Assembly: GCA_902767465.1 (NCBI GenBank)
Contig: CACXHM010000129.1
Span: 1 to 16,172, forward strand
Direction of reading: 5' to 3'
Source: an uncultured Bacteroidia bacterium
GTDB taxonomy: Bacteria > Bacteroidota > Bacteroidia > Bacteroidales > UBA932
Length of the DNA stretch: 16,172 nt
Made by a program: the position numbers and the translations under genes. Each line of letters begins with the position of its first letter. Within the stretch, counting starts at the first letter, position 1. Below are positions 1 through 7,803 of this stretch, piece after piece. The notes under the pieces were generated by a model that saw only the letters and a program-made list of their open reading frames with translations, was not told the DNA's origin and made no database searches.

Positions 1-2601
1 CGTAAGCGTTCCGGCTGCAGGAGCGGTGAATGTGAACACGCGCTTTGTCTTGCTGCCCGAACCGCCGGTCTGCAGATAAGTCGCACCGTAGCGGTTCTTG
101 TCGCCCTTGCAATAGAAGTTGAGTCCGTCAATGGTAAAATCCCAGTCCGCGGTGATATCTTTCCCCGGACCGACATTGCCTGTATCAAAGGCAACGAACG
201 TATCCTGCCATTCCTTCGAGCTGAAATCCCATTCCAGAGTCTTCTCAACCGGGACGCCGCCGCCTCCGAGCACCGACAGCACTGCAACCGCTTCGGAAGA
301 AGGGGTATTATAGATGTCGGATGAAGCAGGATTGGCTACAACCGTTATGGGATAACTTCCTGCAGCGAGGGCCGCAACGGCAGAAGCCTCTATCACGAAA
401 GATGTTTCCGTGACGGTTTCTGTCTTTTTATTGAAGCTGACACTGTAATCTGCAGCGCTTTCGACAGCGTTCCAACTTACGGTAACCTCGGTCGCATCTC
501 CCTGATTCACCTCATCGACAGAAATGCTAAGTTCCGGTGTAGCAAGGGAAGTGTTCGGCACCGACTGGTCCGCAGACCATGCGAGGGCCGAAATCTTGCA
601 GGGGCCCGTAGGATAGAGGTACACCATGGATTCTCCGGTAATGCCGCTCAATACCACCTTGTTGGTTCCGGCGAAGGCTCCGCCCTTGACGGATGCGCTT
701 GCACCGTCGGCATCGCCAAGTGCCACAAGAATCTGGCTGCTGGAAGATGAAGTATCTTCACTCTTGAACACTACGGAACCTGCTGTGGTAACCTTGAAGG
801 CAAGATATCCGTCGGAAGGAACACCCTTTTTACCCACGGCACCGGCGGCAGCATTGAATGTGATGCCTCCGTCCAGGTTCATGGGGCACTCGCTCGATGC
901 AACGAGAAGCAGCCCGTCACGCACCTTAGATTTGGTGTTGTCGCCCGCAAAGAGGGTGGCGTCGGAAAGATCCCATGTGTGAGGAGTTTCAATAGCTTCC
1001 AGCGTAAGGTCTTCGACCGGCTCCACGAAGGCATTCCACCACTTTGAAGGACCAATCTGATCCTGCTGCATGGCAGAAACGCTCAGATTGAACACGTTGC
1101 CCTTGGAGTTGTAGCAAGGGTCTTCGGAAAGCACGGTGAACTTGCCGTTGGCTGCGGAGAGTTTTTCGAAGAATTTCTCGCCGACCTGGTATGCATAGTT
1201 GTCTGCAGCGTCGAGAGTTCCCGGAAGAACGGTGTCGCCGGCAAAAAACTCGGTGGCAGCCCCGTCTTCCCACAAAAGGATGTTCTTCTTGAGAGAAAGG
1301 CTCGTCCAGGCACTGCTGCGCACATAGAACACGCCCTTCCCGGTGATGGAATTCTTCTTCAGCAGATTGTTTTCGAACACGAATTCACCCACCGGAACAG
1401 TGGAATCGATACGGATAAAGCAGGTGAATGCATCCCAGATAGTGTTGTTCTTGAACACTATCTTCTTGATGTCGGCGTTCTTACGGATATTGATGCCTTC
1501 GCCACCGCTGATATCATACATATCGCACCCTTCGAAGGAGAGCTCCGTAAAGGTCATCTTTCCGTTCTTGTTCTGGTTCACCAGACCTGAAGAGTATCCG
1601 TAGATGCCGCAGTTGACGAATTTCGCAGTGATGGTCTCGTCTCCGCCGTCAGCTTTCTGCATGATATAGGAATGGGAGCCGTTGCCGCCGGTGAGGTCCA
1701 CGTTCTCGAAGTAGAACTCCTGGTCCGCGAGGGCTTCCTTCATGCTCACGAGAGTCTGGATCACGGGACGTTTGCCTTCCGCATCGGTTTCGCCGTAGAT
1801 CTTGAATCCTGCCGTAGGTATCACGGAGCTCACAACGTAAGGAGATCCCTCCGTTCCGAGGTAGGCTTCGCCTCCGTTGGTCATAATTTCTTTAAGAGCC
1901 TCAACGGTAGTAACCTTGGTGAGCGTTCCCTGGGCGGGAGATGTCCACACGGTGACATTTCCGCGGCCTGCACTCTTGAAGAAGAGCACGATGCAGTACT
2001 GGGTAGAAGGCTGGAGACCAGTAATGGTAGCCGTTGCCGCGGTCCTTGCAGCCTCATTGTCCTCGAGATCGAGGGTGACGGCTTTCAATTCCGGATTCGA
2101 AACCGGAGTAGCCTCCAGGTGCGAAACATCCTTATAGTCATCGGCATCCTTCGACCATGAAAGGGTGACGCTGTCCGAAGTCTTGCCCACGAGGGTAAGG
2201 AAAAGATTGTCCTTTATTGCGTAGGTTTTGATCGTGCCGTCATACTGCGCAATCTCGGAATCTTCGCGTCCGGAAGCTATGCCCTGCACGGTAAAAGAGT
2301 ATTTGCCGTCGGCCTCAAGATCCACCACATAGGGAATCTGCGCCGGGGCAAGGGTGTCGTACAGCACTTCGGCACCTTCCACCGTAGTAACTTTAAGGAT
2401 ATAATTCTCTGCTTCACCGGTGACGTTCCATTTGAAAGTGGTCGTAACTCCCGTGTTCTCATCCACGTTTGCGGACAGGTTCGTAGGCTCAAGACACTTC
2501 TTCAGCGGAACGCTGGTTATCTCCTCAAAGGCATTGTTGCCGACACATGCCGCAACAAACAGCCCGGCGAGGGCTACGATGAAAAATTTTATCTTATTCA
2601 T
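1..2601 (-). CDS. Modular surface lipoprotein with FN3 and DUF4957/DUF5123-like domains, probable glycan-binding protein (3' end outside window)
   Basis: This frame is open from an ATG at 2601 to the window edge: 867 codons with no stop, so the C-terminus is missing. The N-terminus is a lipoprotein signal with Cys19 in a VAAC lipobox. Two FN3-like beta-sandwich domains follow (about residues 38-125 and 128-226). Next comes a region resembling the beta-helical DUF4957/DUF5123 pair (about 230-520), with repeated short strands, Asn ladders and a conserved-looking WWN motif near 522. After it are a TWDLS-led module (about 537-650), a third FN3-like domain (about 690-775) and a second module starting with EWDFS that the edge cuts. 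Proteins of this layout follow susCD in Bacteroidetes pectin PULs and are thought to bind glycan at the cell surface. That role is inferred here; no catalytic motif was recognised. The start overlaps the susD stop by 8 nt, which suggests translational coupling. Domain names are from memory of the families. Confidence 0.85.
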   Translation of the reverse strand, partial: MNKIKFFIVALAGLFVAACVGNNAFEEITSVPLKKCLEPTNLSANVDENTGVTTTFKWNVTGEAENYILKVTTVEGAEVLYDTLAPAQIPYVVDLEADGKYSFTVQGIASGREDSEIAQYDGTIKTYAIKDNLFLTLVGKTSDSVTLSWSKDADDYKDVSHLEATPVSNPELKAVTLDLEDNEAARTAATATITGLQPSTQYCIVLFFKSAGRGNVTVWTSPAQGTLTKVTTVEALKEIMTNGGEAYLGTEGSPYVVSSVIPTAGFKIYGETDAEGKRPVIQTLVSMKEALADQEFYFENVDLTGGNGSHSYIMQKADGGDETITAKFVNCGIYGYSSGLVNQNKNGKMTFTELSFEGCDMYDISGGEGINIRKNADIKKIVFKNNTIWDAFTCFIRIDSTVPVGEFVFENNLLKKNSITGKGVFYVRSSAWTSLSLKKNILLWEDGAATEFFAGDTVLPGTLDAADNYAYQVGEKFFEKLSAANGKFTVLSEDPCYNSKGNVFNLSVSAMQQDQIGPSKWWNAFVEPVEDLTLEAIETPHTWDLSDATLFAGDNTKSKVRDGLLLVASSECPMNLDGGITFNAAAGAVGKKGVPSDGYLAFKVTTAGSVVFKSEDTSSSSSQILVALGDADGASASVKGGAFAGTNKVVLSGITGESMVYLYPTGPCKISALAWSADQSVPNTSLATPELSISVDEVNQGDATEVTVSWNAVESAADYSVSFNKKTETVTETSFVIEASAVAALAAGSYPITVVANPASSDIYNTPSSEAVAVLSVLGGGGVPVEKTLEWDFSSKEWQDTFVAFDTGNVGPGKDITADWDFTIDGLNFYCKGDKNRYGATYLQTGGSGSKTKRVFTFTAPAAGTLT

Positions 2602-4444
2602 AGTAGTAATAGTCGTTTACGAGATAATCCTGACTGTTCGTAATCTGGCTGTTGAAAATCGGCCAGTACATGTACCATTCCATTTGGTCGCCATGAGAAT
2701 AAATGCCGTTGATTCTGGCATCATAAAGCCCCGTAGGCTTGGTGTCGTCACCGACGGTCTTGGAGAAATACTGGGTTTTCTTTGTCCAGTTTCCGGCGGG
2801 CTTGGCATTTTCGCCAGCATTGAATCCCCAGATAGCAATGGTTTCGGTATCATCGTCATACTGATACCAGATGTCATCGTTTGCACCGGCATAATCCCCG
2901 GTGCGAGCACGAAGGTTCTGCAGTTCAGTCTTGGCTGCATCGAGGTTGCTCTTGAGTTTGTTCCAGCGGATGAGGTCGGCCTTGCGGAGGAACTCGCCGC
3001 AGAACTCGAGGGCACGTTCATCTTCGATGGCCTTCTGGAAAGCATCCTTGGAAGTGAGGCCGTTAACATAAGTTTCAGCCACATCCTCATTGCCCTTGAA
3101 AGCACGGCTGCGAACCTGCAGAAGCCAATTCTTGGCATCGGTGGTGGGGCCGTTCAGGAAGTTCTCGATTTCGGCGGCCATGAGAAGCACGTCGGAGTAG
3201 CGCATCACCACGGGCTTCACACCGTCGTCGGCACTGCTGGCGGGTTTGCCCTGCCAGTCGAAACGGTACTTGCCGAAATACCAGGAAGCGATTCCTGCGG
3301 GAATCAGTTCGTCGGTTTCATCGTCCCACTTGTAGTTCACGCAGGTAATATCGCGGCGGACATCCCGCGCATCATACTTCCACCACAGATAAGGAAGAGG
3401 TCCGGCAGAACCGCCTCGTGCATCCTTATAGGTGTTGTAGCGGGTGTATTTTCCGGCGCGCACCGCAAAATAGTTGTTCCACTGGCCGCGGGCCTCTCCG
3501 AAGGGAATCACATACAGGGTTTCCCCGTCGAAAGGGATGTTCTTCTGTGCGCTCTGACGCTTCCAGTAGCCTTCGTAATCGGTATCCAGGCGGCAGCCTC
3601 CGTTTGCAATAGCGTCTTTGAGATGTGCAAGAGCCTTCGGATAAAGCACGGCCTGCTGAAGTTCGGGATCGTAGGGAAGGCTCACAGAACCGAGATCTCC
3701 CTTGCCGACCTGTCCCTCGTCGGGACGAAGCGCATATCCGGAAGCCATCAGGGCGATACGGGCGTAGAGGCCTTCCGCAAACACTTTGTTGATGCGGTCG
3801 GTACGGCTGGTGGCCGTAGTCTTGCCGGGATAAGGCAGATATCCTACAGCCTCGTCGAGGTCGGACAGTATCTGCTTGAATATCACTTCGCGGCTCGACT
3901 TGGGCAGGTAGATGGTTTCGGCCTTTACGGATTCGAAACGGGCAGGAACGTCTCCCCATGCCTTGCAAAGGTCGTAGTAAAGCATGGCGCGGAGCGTCAG
4001 CGCTTCACCGAGAAGATAGGCCATGTCATCCTTCTCTTTCACGTTTCCGTATTCACGCAGGCCCTCAATAGCAAGATTGGCACGCTCGATGGCAGTATAC
4101 ATTATAGTGAATATCCCCTCGGCCTCGTTGAGCTGGCTATTGTCGGGAAGGCAATCATAAACGCCAATCTCAGACTTATCGTTGTCATTGCCGAGATTAT
4201 ATGTGTTATACCACTCAATGTCGGTATTGAAACCATACCAGGCAAGCAGCCTGTTACGGTACGATTTGTCGATGCCGAATGCATGGGATATCCCGAAAAT
4301 GGCGTTCTCGGCAAGAGTATAGTTGGAATACACCGCCGAAGTTTCGTAGGATGACGGAGATTCGGGTTTGAGCAGGTTGTCGCAAGATGATACAAGGCAC
4401 GCGGCTGCCGCAATGCAAAGTACGAAATTCAAAATCTTTTTCAT
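2594..4444 (-). CDS. susD: SusD/RagB-family outer-membrane glycan-binding lipoprotein
   Basis: This is the SusD partner of the adjacent SusC, a surface lipoprotein that captures oligosaccharides and acts as a lid on the transporter. The 616-residue product has a lipoprotein signal with Cys21 in an LVSSC lipobox. The mature N-terminus is typical of the family (early LKPESP and an N-terminal alpha-helical TPR-like region with an ERANLAIEGLR helix). The family C-terminal pattern is also present: RYSDVLLMAAE, then an ERALEFCGEFLRKADLIRW stretch. I start it at ATG 4444. A GTG two codons upstream (4450) is less likely because it lies inside the AGGTG that could serve as the ribosome-binding site. 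The gap to susC is 12 nt, and its stop overlaps the next start by 8 nt. Pectin or rhamnogalacturonan specificity is inferred only from the neighbours. Confidence 0.96.
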   Translation of the reverse strand: MKKILNFVLCIAAAACLVSSCDNLLKPESPSSYETSAVYSNYTLAENAIFGISHAFGIDKSYRNRLLAWYGFNTDIEWYNTYNLGNDNDKSEIGVYDCLPDNSQLNEAEGIFTIMYTAIERANLAIEGLREYGNVKEKDDMAYLLGEALTLRAMLYYDLCKAWGDVPARFESVKAETIYLPKSSREVIFKQILSDLDEAVGYLPYPGKTTATSRTDRINKVFAEGLYARIALMASGYALRPDEGQVGKGDLGSVSLPYDPELQQAVLYPKALAHLKDAIANGGCRLDTDYEGYWKRQSAQKNIPFDGETLYVIPFGEARGQWNNYFAVRAGKYTRYNTYKDARGGSAGPLPYLWWKYDARDVRRDITCVNYKWDDETDELIPAGIASWYFGKYRFDWQGKPASSADDGVKPVVMRYSDVLLMAAEIENFLNGPTTDAKNWLLQVRSRAFKGNEDVAETYVNGLTSKDAFQKAIEDERALEFCGEFLRKADLIRWNKLKSNLDAAKTELQNLRARTGDYAGANDDIWYQYDDDTETIAIWGFNAGENAKPAGNWTKKTQYFSKTVGDDTKPTGLYDARINGIYSHGDQMEWYMYWPIFNSQITNSQDYLVNDYYYYE

Positions 4445-4456
4445 CTTCACCTACAA

Positions 4457-7400
4457 TTAAAAAGTCAGATTGAGACCGGCCACGAAGCCGATGCTCTTGG
4501 GATAAGCGGAATAGTCCACACCGGGGGTAAGAGGCGTGGCACGGCGGGTATCAACCTCGGGGTCATATCCGGAATATCCGGTGAGGCAGAAGAGGTTGGT
4601 GCCGGTAACATAAACGCGGGTCTTCTTCAGATGCACCTTCTGAGTGAGATTCTCGGGCAGGGTGTATCCGATGGTCAGGCTCTGCAGGCGGAGGAACGAT
4701 CCGTCCTCGACAGCCCAGTCGGAGAAGATCCCCTGGTTGATGAGCGGATGCCACATGGTCTTGCCGGCATTCACGGTCTTGAGGGTCTCAAGGTCGGTGA
4801 TAAGTTCTCCCGTTTTCCAGTCAACCATGGTCCAGCGATTGTCCACATCCATCATGTTGATGAGATTGCGGTTCTTCTGTCCGCGGGTGGAGGTAAACTC
4901 GATCAGGTTGGCGTTGTAAACGTCATTGCCTATCATGTAATTGAAGTTGGCGCTGAAATCAAATCCCTTGTAATAACCGCTGAGCGAGAAACCACCTGTA
5001 AAATCGGGCATGGCATTGCCGATCACCTTCATGTCGGCGGTCGTGATCTTGTTGTCGTCGGAGCCGTCGATGTTCTTGAGCTTGAGCGCACCGGGCATCA
5101 GGGTTCCGATAAGGGAACTGTCGTCGGCTACGCCATCTTTAAGCACCCACTTTCCGTCCACATAGCCGGTGAAGTCGTCGGCAGTGTAGAATCCGTCGCA
5201 AACATAACCATACATGTTTCCGAGAGGCTTGCCGGGCTCCACGAGATAATCCACGTTGAGCTGGTTGCCGCCGGCCCATCCTGACTTGGCCGAGATGTTC
5301 TCCAAGCCTGAAAGACTTACCACTTCGTTCTTGTTGTACGAAACGTTGGCGCTGATATTCAGCGAGAAGTCTTTCTTGGTAATGATGGGTGCGTTCAGGG
5401 TGAGTTCGGCACCGCGGTTGCGCGTTGAACCGGCATTGCGGAACTGTGTCTGATAACCTGCACCCGAGATAGGGAAGTTGATGAGCAGGTCCTTGGTATC
5501 GTTCTGATAGACCTCGACGCTACCGTTGAGTTTTCCGCCGAACAGCCCGAAATCCAAACCTATATTATGCGTATAGGTCGTCTCCCAGCGCAGGTCGGGA
5601 TTGTTCATCACGAGTTTGCTGTCGGTAATCTTGGTTGACATATAGCTTCCGCCCACACTGGTGTAGGAAGTAGAATGTGACTGATACTCTTTATTGATCT
5701 GTCCGGAAGGGATATTGTTGTTACCGGCGGTACCGAAACTGTAGCGCAACTTCAGCTGGTCGAGCCAGCCGCGGGAATTCTCCATCCAGGGCTCGTTGGA
5801 GATGGTCCAGGATGCTGCAGCCGAGGGGAAGAAGCCCCATGGATGTGCAAACTTGGAAGAACCGTCGGCACGGAATGTCGCACCTATGGAGTATTTGCGC
5901 TTGTAGTCATAGTTGACACGTGCGAAGAAAGATATCAGTGCATCGCTTGCAGCGTAGTTGTTGCTCACCGCGGTATTATTCAGCACAGAACCGTCGGAAA
6001 GGGATTTTCCGGCTGCGGATGACATGTAGTTCCACGCCAGGGCCGAATCGAAAAATACGGGGAAACCGTCCACCATCATGGTGATTGAATTGGACTTTGT
6101 GATGGTGGTTTCCTGTCCTACGAGAGCCGTAAGCTGATGGTCTTCGCTGTTCAGGACATTCTTGAAATCGTAGTTCAGGGTATTGGTGTTGCGGTACTTG
6201 GTGCGGAAAGCCTCCTTGTGTTCGCTCGAAGGGGTTCCGGCGTACTTGCTGTCCTGTGCCGAATATTTGGTGGAAAGGCCGTAGAAATGGTCGTCGCTCT
6301 GACGCCAGTCTTCCATGCCGCCTTCTATCTTGAGCCGAAGGTCGGGAAGGATTTTCCAATTGAACGCAGCGTTGGCATTCAGAGAGGTACGGAGTCTCCT
6401 GCTGTCGTTGTCGGCAACGCTCTGCAGAGGCTGCACGCTGTCGCCGTAGAGGGATTCATCGGCATTCTCGTCCCCACCCCCGCCGATTGGAATAGGAGTG
6501 TACTGAACTGCGTGTTTGAGACGTCCGTTGCCGGATGTGGTACCCTTGTCATTGAGACTGTTGGCTCCAGCGCCGCTCACGTTCACGCGGGAATAGCGGA
6601 TGCTCGCATCGATGCTCGTGGTCTTGGATGTCTTGAAGTTGGCCTTGAAATTGAGATTGTCGCGGCTGTAGTCGGATCCGATCATGATAGCACGGTCGCC
6701 GATATGGGCATAGCCAAGGGTCCAGTTGTACCCTTCGCCGCTGCCGGAGACCGACATGTCTGCGGAGAAAGTTGATCCCGTGCGTCCGAACACGGCGTCG
6801 ATCCAGTCGTTGCCCTTCATTCCGGAATACAGGCCGATGTCGGAGAAGCCGCCGAAATTAGGAGTATAGACGCTCGACAGATTGCCCTGAAGAAGCGCGG
6901 CTTCGTACTGGAATTTGACGAAATTCTCCACGTCCATAGGCTGGATTGCGCTCTTGTGGGCCATGGTCTTGAGTCCGTAGTAGGTATTGAACTTGACGGA
7001 GACCTTTTCACCCTTGGCAGCGCTCTTGGTGGTTACGATAACGACACCGTTCGCACCGCGGCTTCCGTAGATTGCGGTGGAGAAAGCATCTTTCAGCACA
7101 TCAATGCTCTGGATTTCCGAGGCGGAGATGTCATTGATCGACTCTGCCGGGAATCCGTCAACGATGTAAAGAGGAGAGTTGTCCTGCGTGATGGATCCGC
7201 CTCCGCGGACGCGGATCTTGATATCGGCATCGGGGTCCCCCTCGGTGGTGGTGACGGTAACACCCGCCATCTTGCCGGAAAGGGCCTGGCTCACCGTTGT
7301 GACCGGCTGCTCCGTCAGTTTTTCCGAATTGACGGATGAAACCGAACCGAGAAGGTCGCGACGTTTTACCGTTGCATAACCCACGACCACGACTTCGTCG

Positions 7401-7708
7401 AGGAATGTGTCATCTGCTTTCATCACGACATCGATTTGCGTGCGGCCGGCGATTGCAATCGTCTGGTCGGCAAGTCCGATGAAAGAGAACACCAGATTCG
7501 CTGCACCTGCTGGAACCGTAAGCTCATAGTCTCCGTCGAGACCGGTGACCGTTCCAGTGGAGGTGCCTTCTACAAAGACACCGGCACCCATGAGAGGTTC
7601 ACCATTCTCATCGGAGACCACACCCTTGATGGTTGTCTGGGCCGAAAGGGCGATACCAGTTCCAAGGCAGAGAAGCGTAAGAAATACTTTCTTTGCTAAA
7701 CTTTTCAT
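4457..7708 (-). CDS. susC: SusC/RagA-family TonB-dependent outer-membrane oligosaccharide transporter
   Basis: The product is 1083 residues, the usual size for SusC proteins. It has a signal peptide ending near ALSAQ (about residues 1-23), then a CarboxypepD-regulatory-like domain (about 26-100, starting TIKGVVSDENGEPLMGAGV). The DEVVVVGYATVKRRDLLGSVSSV stretch follows, then the plug domain with the SusC signature PLYIVDGFP...IDVLKDAFSTAIYGSRGANGVVIVTTK, and finally a 22-strand-type beta-barrel ending in an aromatic residue (LNLTF). There is no N-terminal STN domain, so ECF sigma/anti-sigma signalling through this receptor is not expected. I chose ATG 7708 because the signal peptide begins there; the longer frame from a GTG at 7795 would read through a hairpin and add non-signal residues. 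It probably imports pectin-derived oligogalacturonides; the substrate is inferred from the flanking enzymes. Confidence 0.97.
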   Translation of the reverse strand: MKSLAKKVFLTLLCLGTGIALSAQTTIKGVVSDENGEPLMGAGVFVEGTSTGTVTGLDGDYELTVPAGAANLVFSFIGLADQTIAIAGRTQIDVVMKADDTFLDEVVVVGYATVKRRDLLGSVSSVNSEKLTEQPVTTVSQALSGKMAGVTVTTTEGDPDADIKIRVRGGGSITQDNSPLYIVDGFPAESINDISASEIQSIDVLKDAFSTAIYGSRGANGVVIVTTKSAAKGEKVSVKFNTYYGLKTMAHKSAIQPMDVENFVKFQYEAALLQGNLSSVYTPNFGGFSDIGLYSGMKGNDWIDAVFGRTGSTFSADMSVSGSGEGYNWTLGYAHIGDRAIMIGSDYSRDNLNFKANFKTSKTTSIDASIRYSRVNVSGAGANSLNDKGTTSGNGRLKHAVQYTPIPIGGGGDENADESLYGDSVQPLQSVADNDSRRLRTSLNANAAFNWKILPDLRLKIEGGMEDWRQSDDHFYGLSTKYSAQDSKYAGTPSSEHKEAFRTKYRNTNTLNYDFKNVLNSEDHQLTALVGQETTITKSNSITMMVDGFPVFFDSALAWNYMSSAAGKSLSDGSVLNNTAVSNNYAASDALISFFARVNYDYKRKYSIGATFRADGSSKFAHPWGFFPSAAASWTISNEPWMENSRGWLDQLKLRYSFGTAGNNNIPSGQINKEYQSHSTSYTSVGGSYMSTKITDSKLVMNNPDLRWETTYTHNIGLDFGLFGGKLNGSVEVYQNDTKDLLINFPISGAGYQTQFRNAGSTRNRGAELTLNAPIITKKDFSLNISANVSYNKNEVVSLSGLENISAKSGWAGGNQLNVDYLVEPGKPLGNMYGYVCDGFYTADDFTGYVDGKWVLKDGVADDSSLIGTLMPGALKLKNIDGSDDNKITTADMKVIGNAMPDFTGGFSLSGYYKGFDFSANFNYMIGNDVYNANLIEFTSTRGQKNRNLINMMDVDNRWTMVDWKTGELITDLETLKTVNAGKTMWHPLINQGIFSDWAVEDGSFLRLQSLTIGYTLPENLTQKVHLKKTRVYVTGTNLFCLTGYSGYDPEVDTRRATPLTPGVDYSAYPKSIGFVAGLNLTF

Positions 7709-7754
7709 TGGTTTATAACTGATTGATATTGTGCTATTAATTATTTGTGGCCGC

Positions 7755-7762
7755 CAAATATA
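7755..7762 (-). promoter_or_regulatory. Bacteroides-type -7 box upstream of susC
   Basis: On the minus strand this reads TATATTTG, a full match to the Bacteroidetes -7 consensus TAnnTTTG, with about 46 nt to the susC ATG. That is a plausible distance for a short 5' leader. No convincing TTTG -33 box lies 19-21 nt upstream, where the downstream arm of a hairpin ends. It may be an internal promoter that lets susCD be made independently of the upstream enzymes. The call rests on the motif alone. Confidence 0.45.
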
Positions 7763-7775
7763 GGAATAATTTTTC

Positions 7776-7803
7776 ATATTTCCGTGCACGGGCACGAAAA
7801 TAT
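7776..7803 (-). terminator. Strong hairpin after the pectate lyase stop codon; terminator or mRNA-processing site
   Basis: Directly after the PL1 stop codon the transcript can fold into a 12-bp stem with one G-U pair and a 4-nt CCGU loop. The arms are 7792-7803 and 7776-7787, and the core CGTGC/GCACG is GC-rich. In the mRNA it is followed by an A-rich run and then AUUAUUCC, not a clean U tract, so intrinsic termination would be weak. It could instead cause partial termination, block 3' exonuclease decay, or mark an RNase cut that separates enzyme and susCD messages. The pairing is seen in the sequence; the function is inferred. Confidence 0.5.

Noticed and set aside
2420..4354. Long plus-strand open frame (644 codons) antisense to susD
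   Set aside because: It lies opposite a clear SusD, has no recognisable domain, and its openness follows from the codon use of the minus-strand gene. Similar shorter plus-strand frames across the window were dropped for the same reason.
7709..7795. N-terminal extension of SusC from a GTG at 7795
   Set aside because: The added 29 residues precede the signal peptide, do not look like one, and would require translation through the hairpin and past the -7 box.
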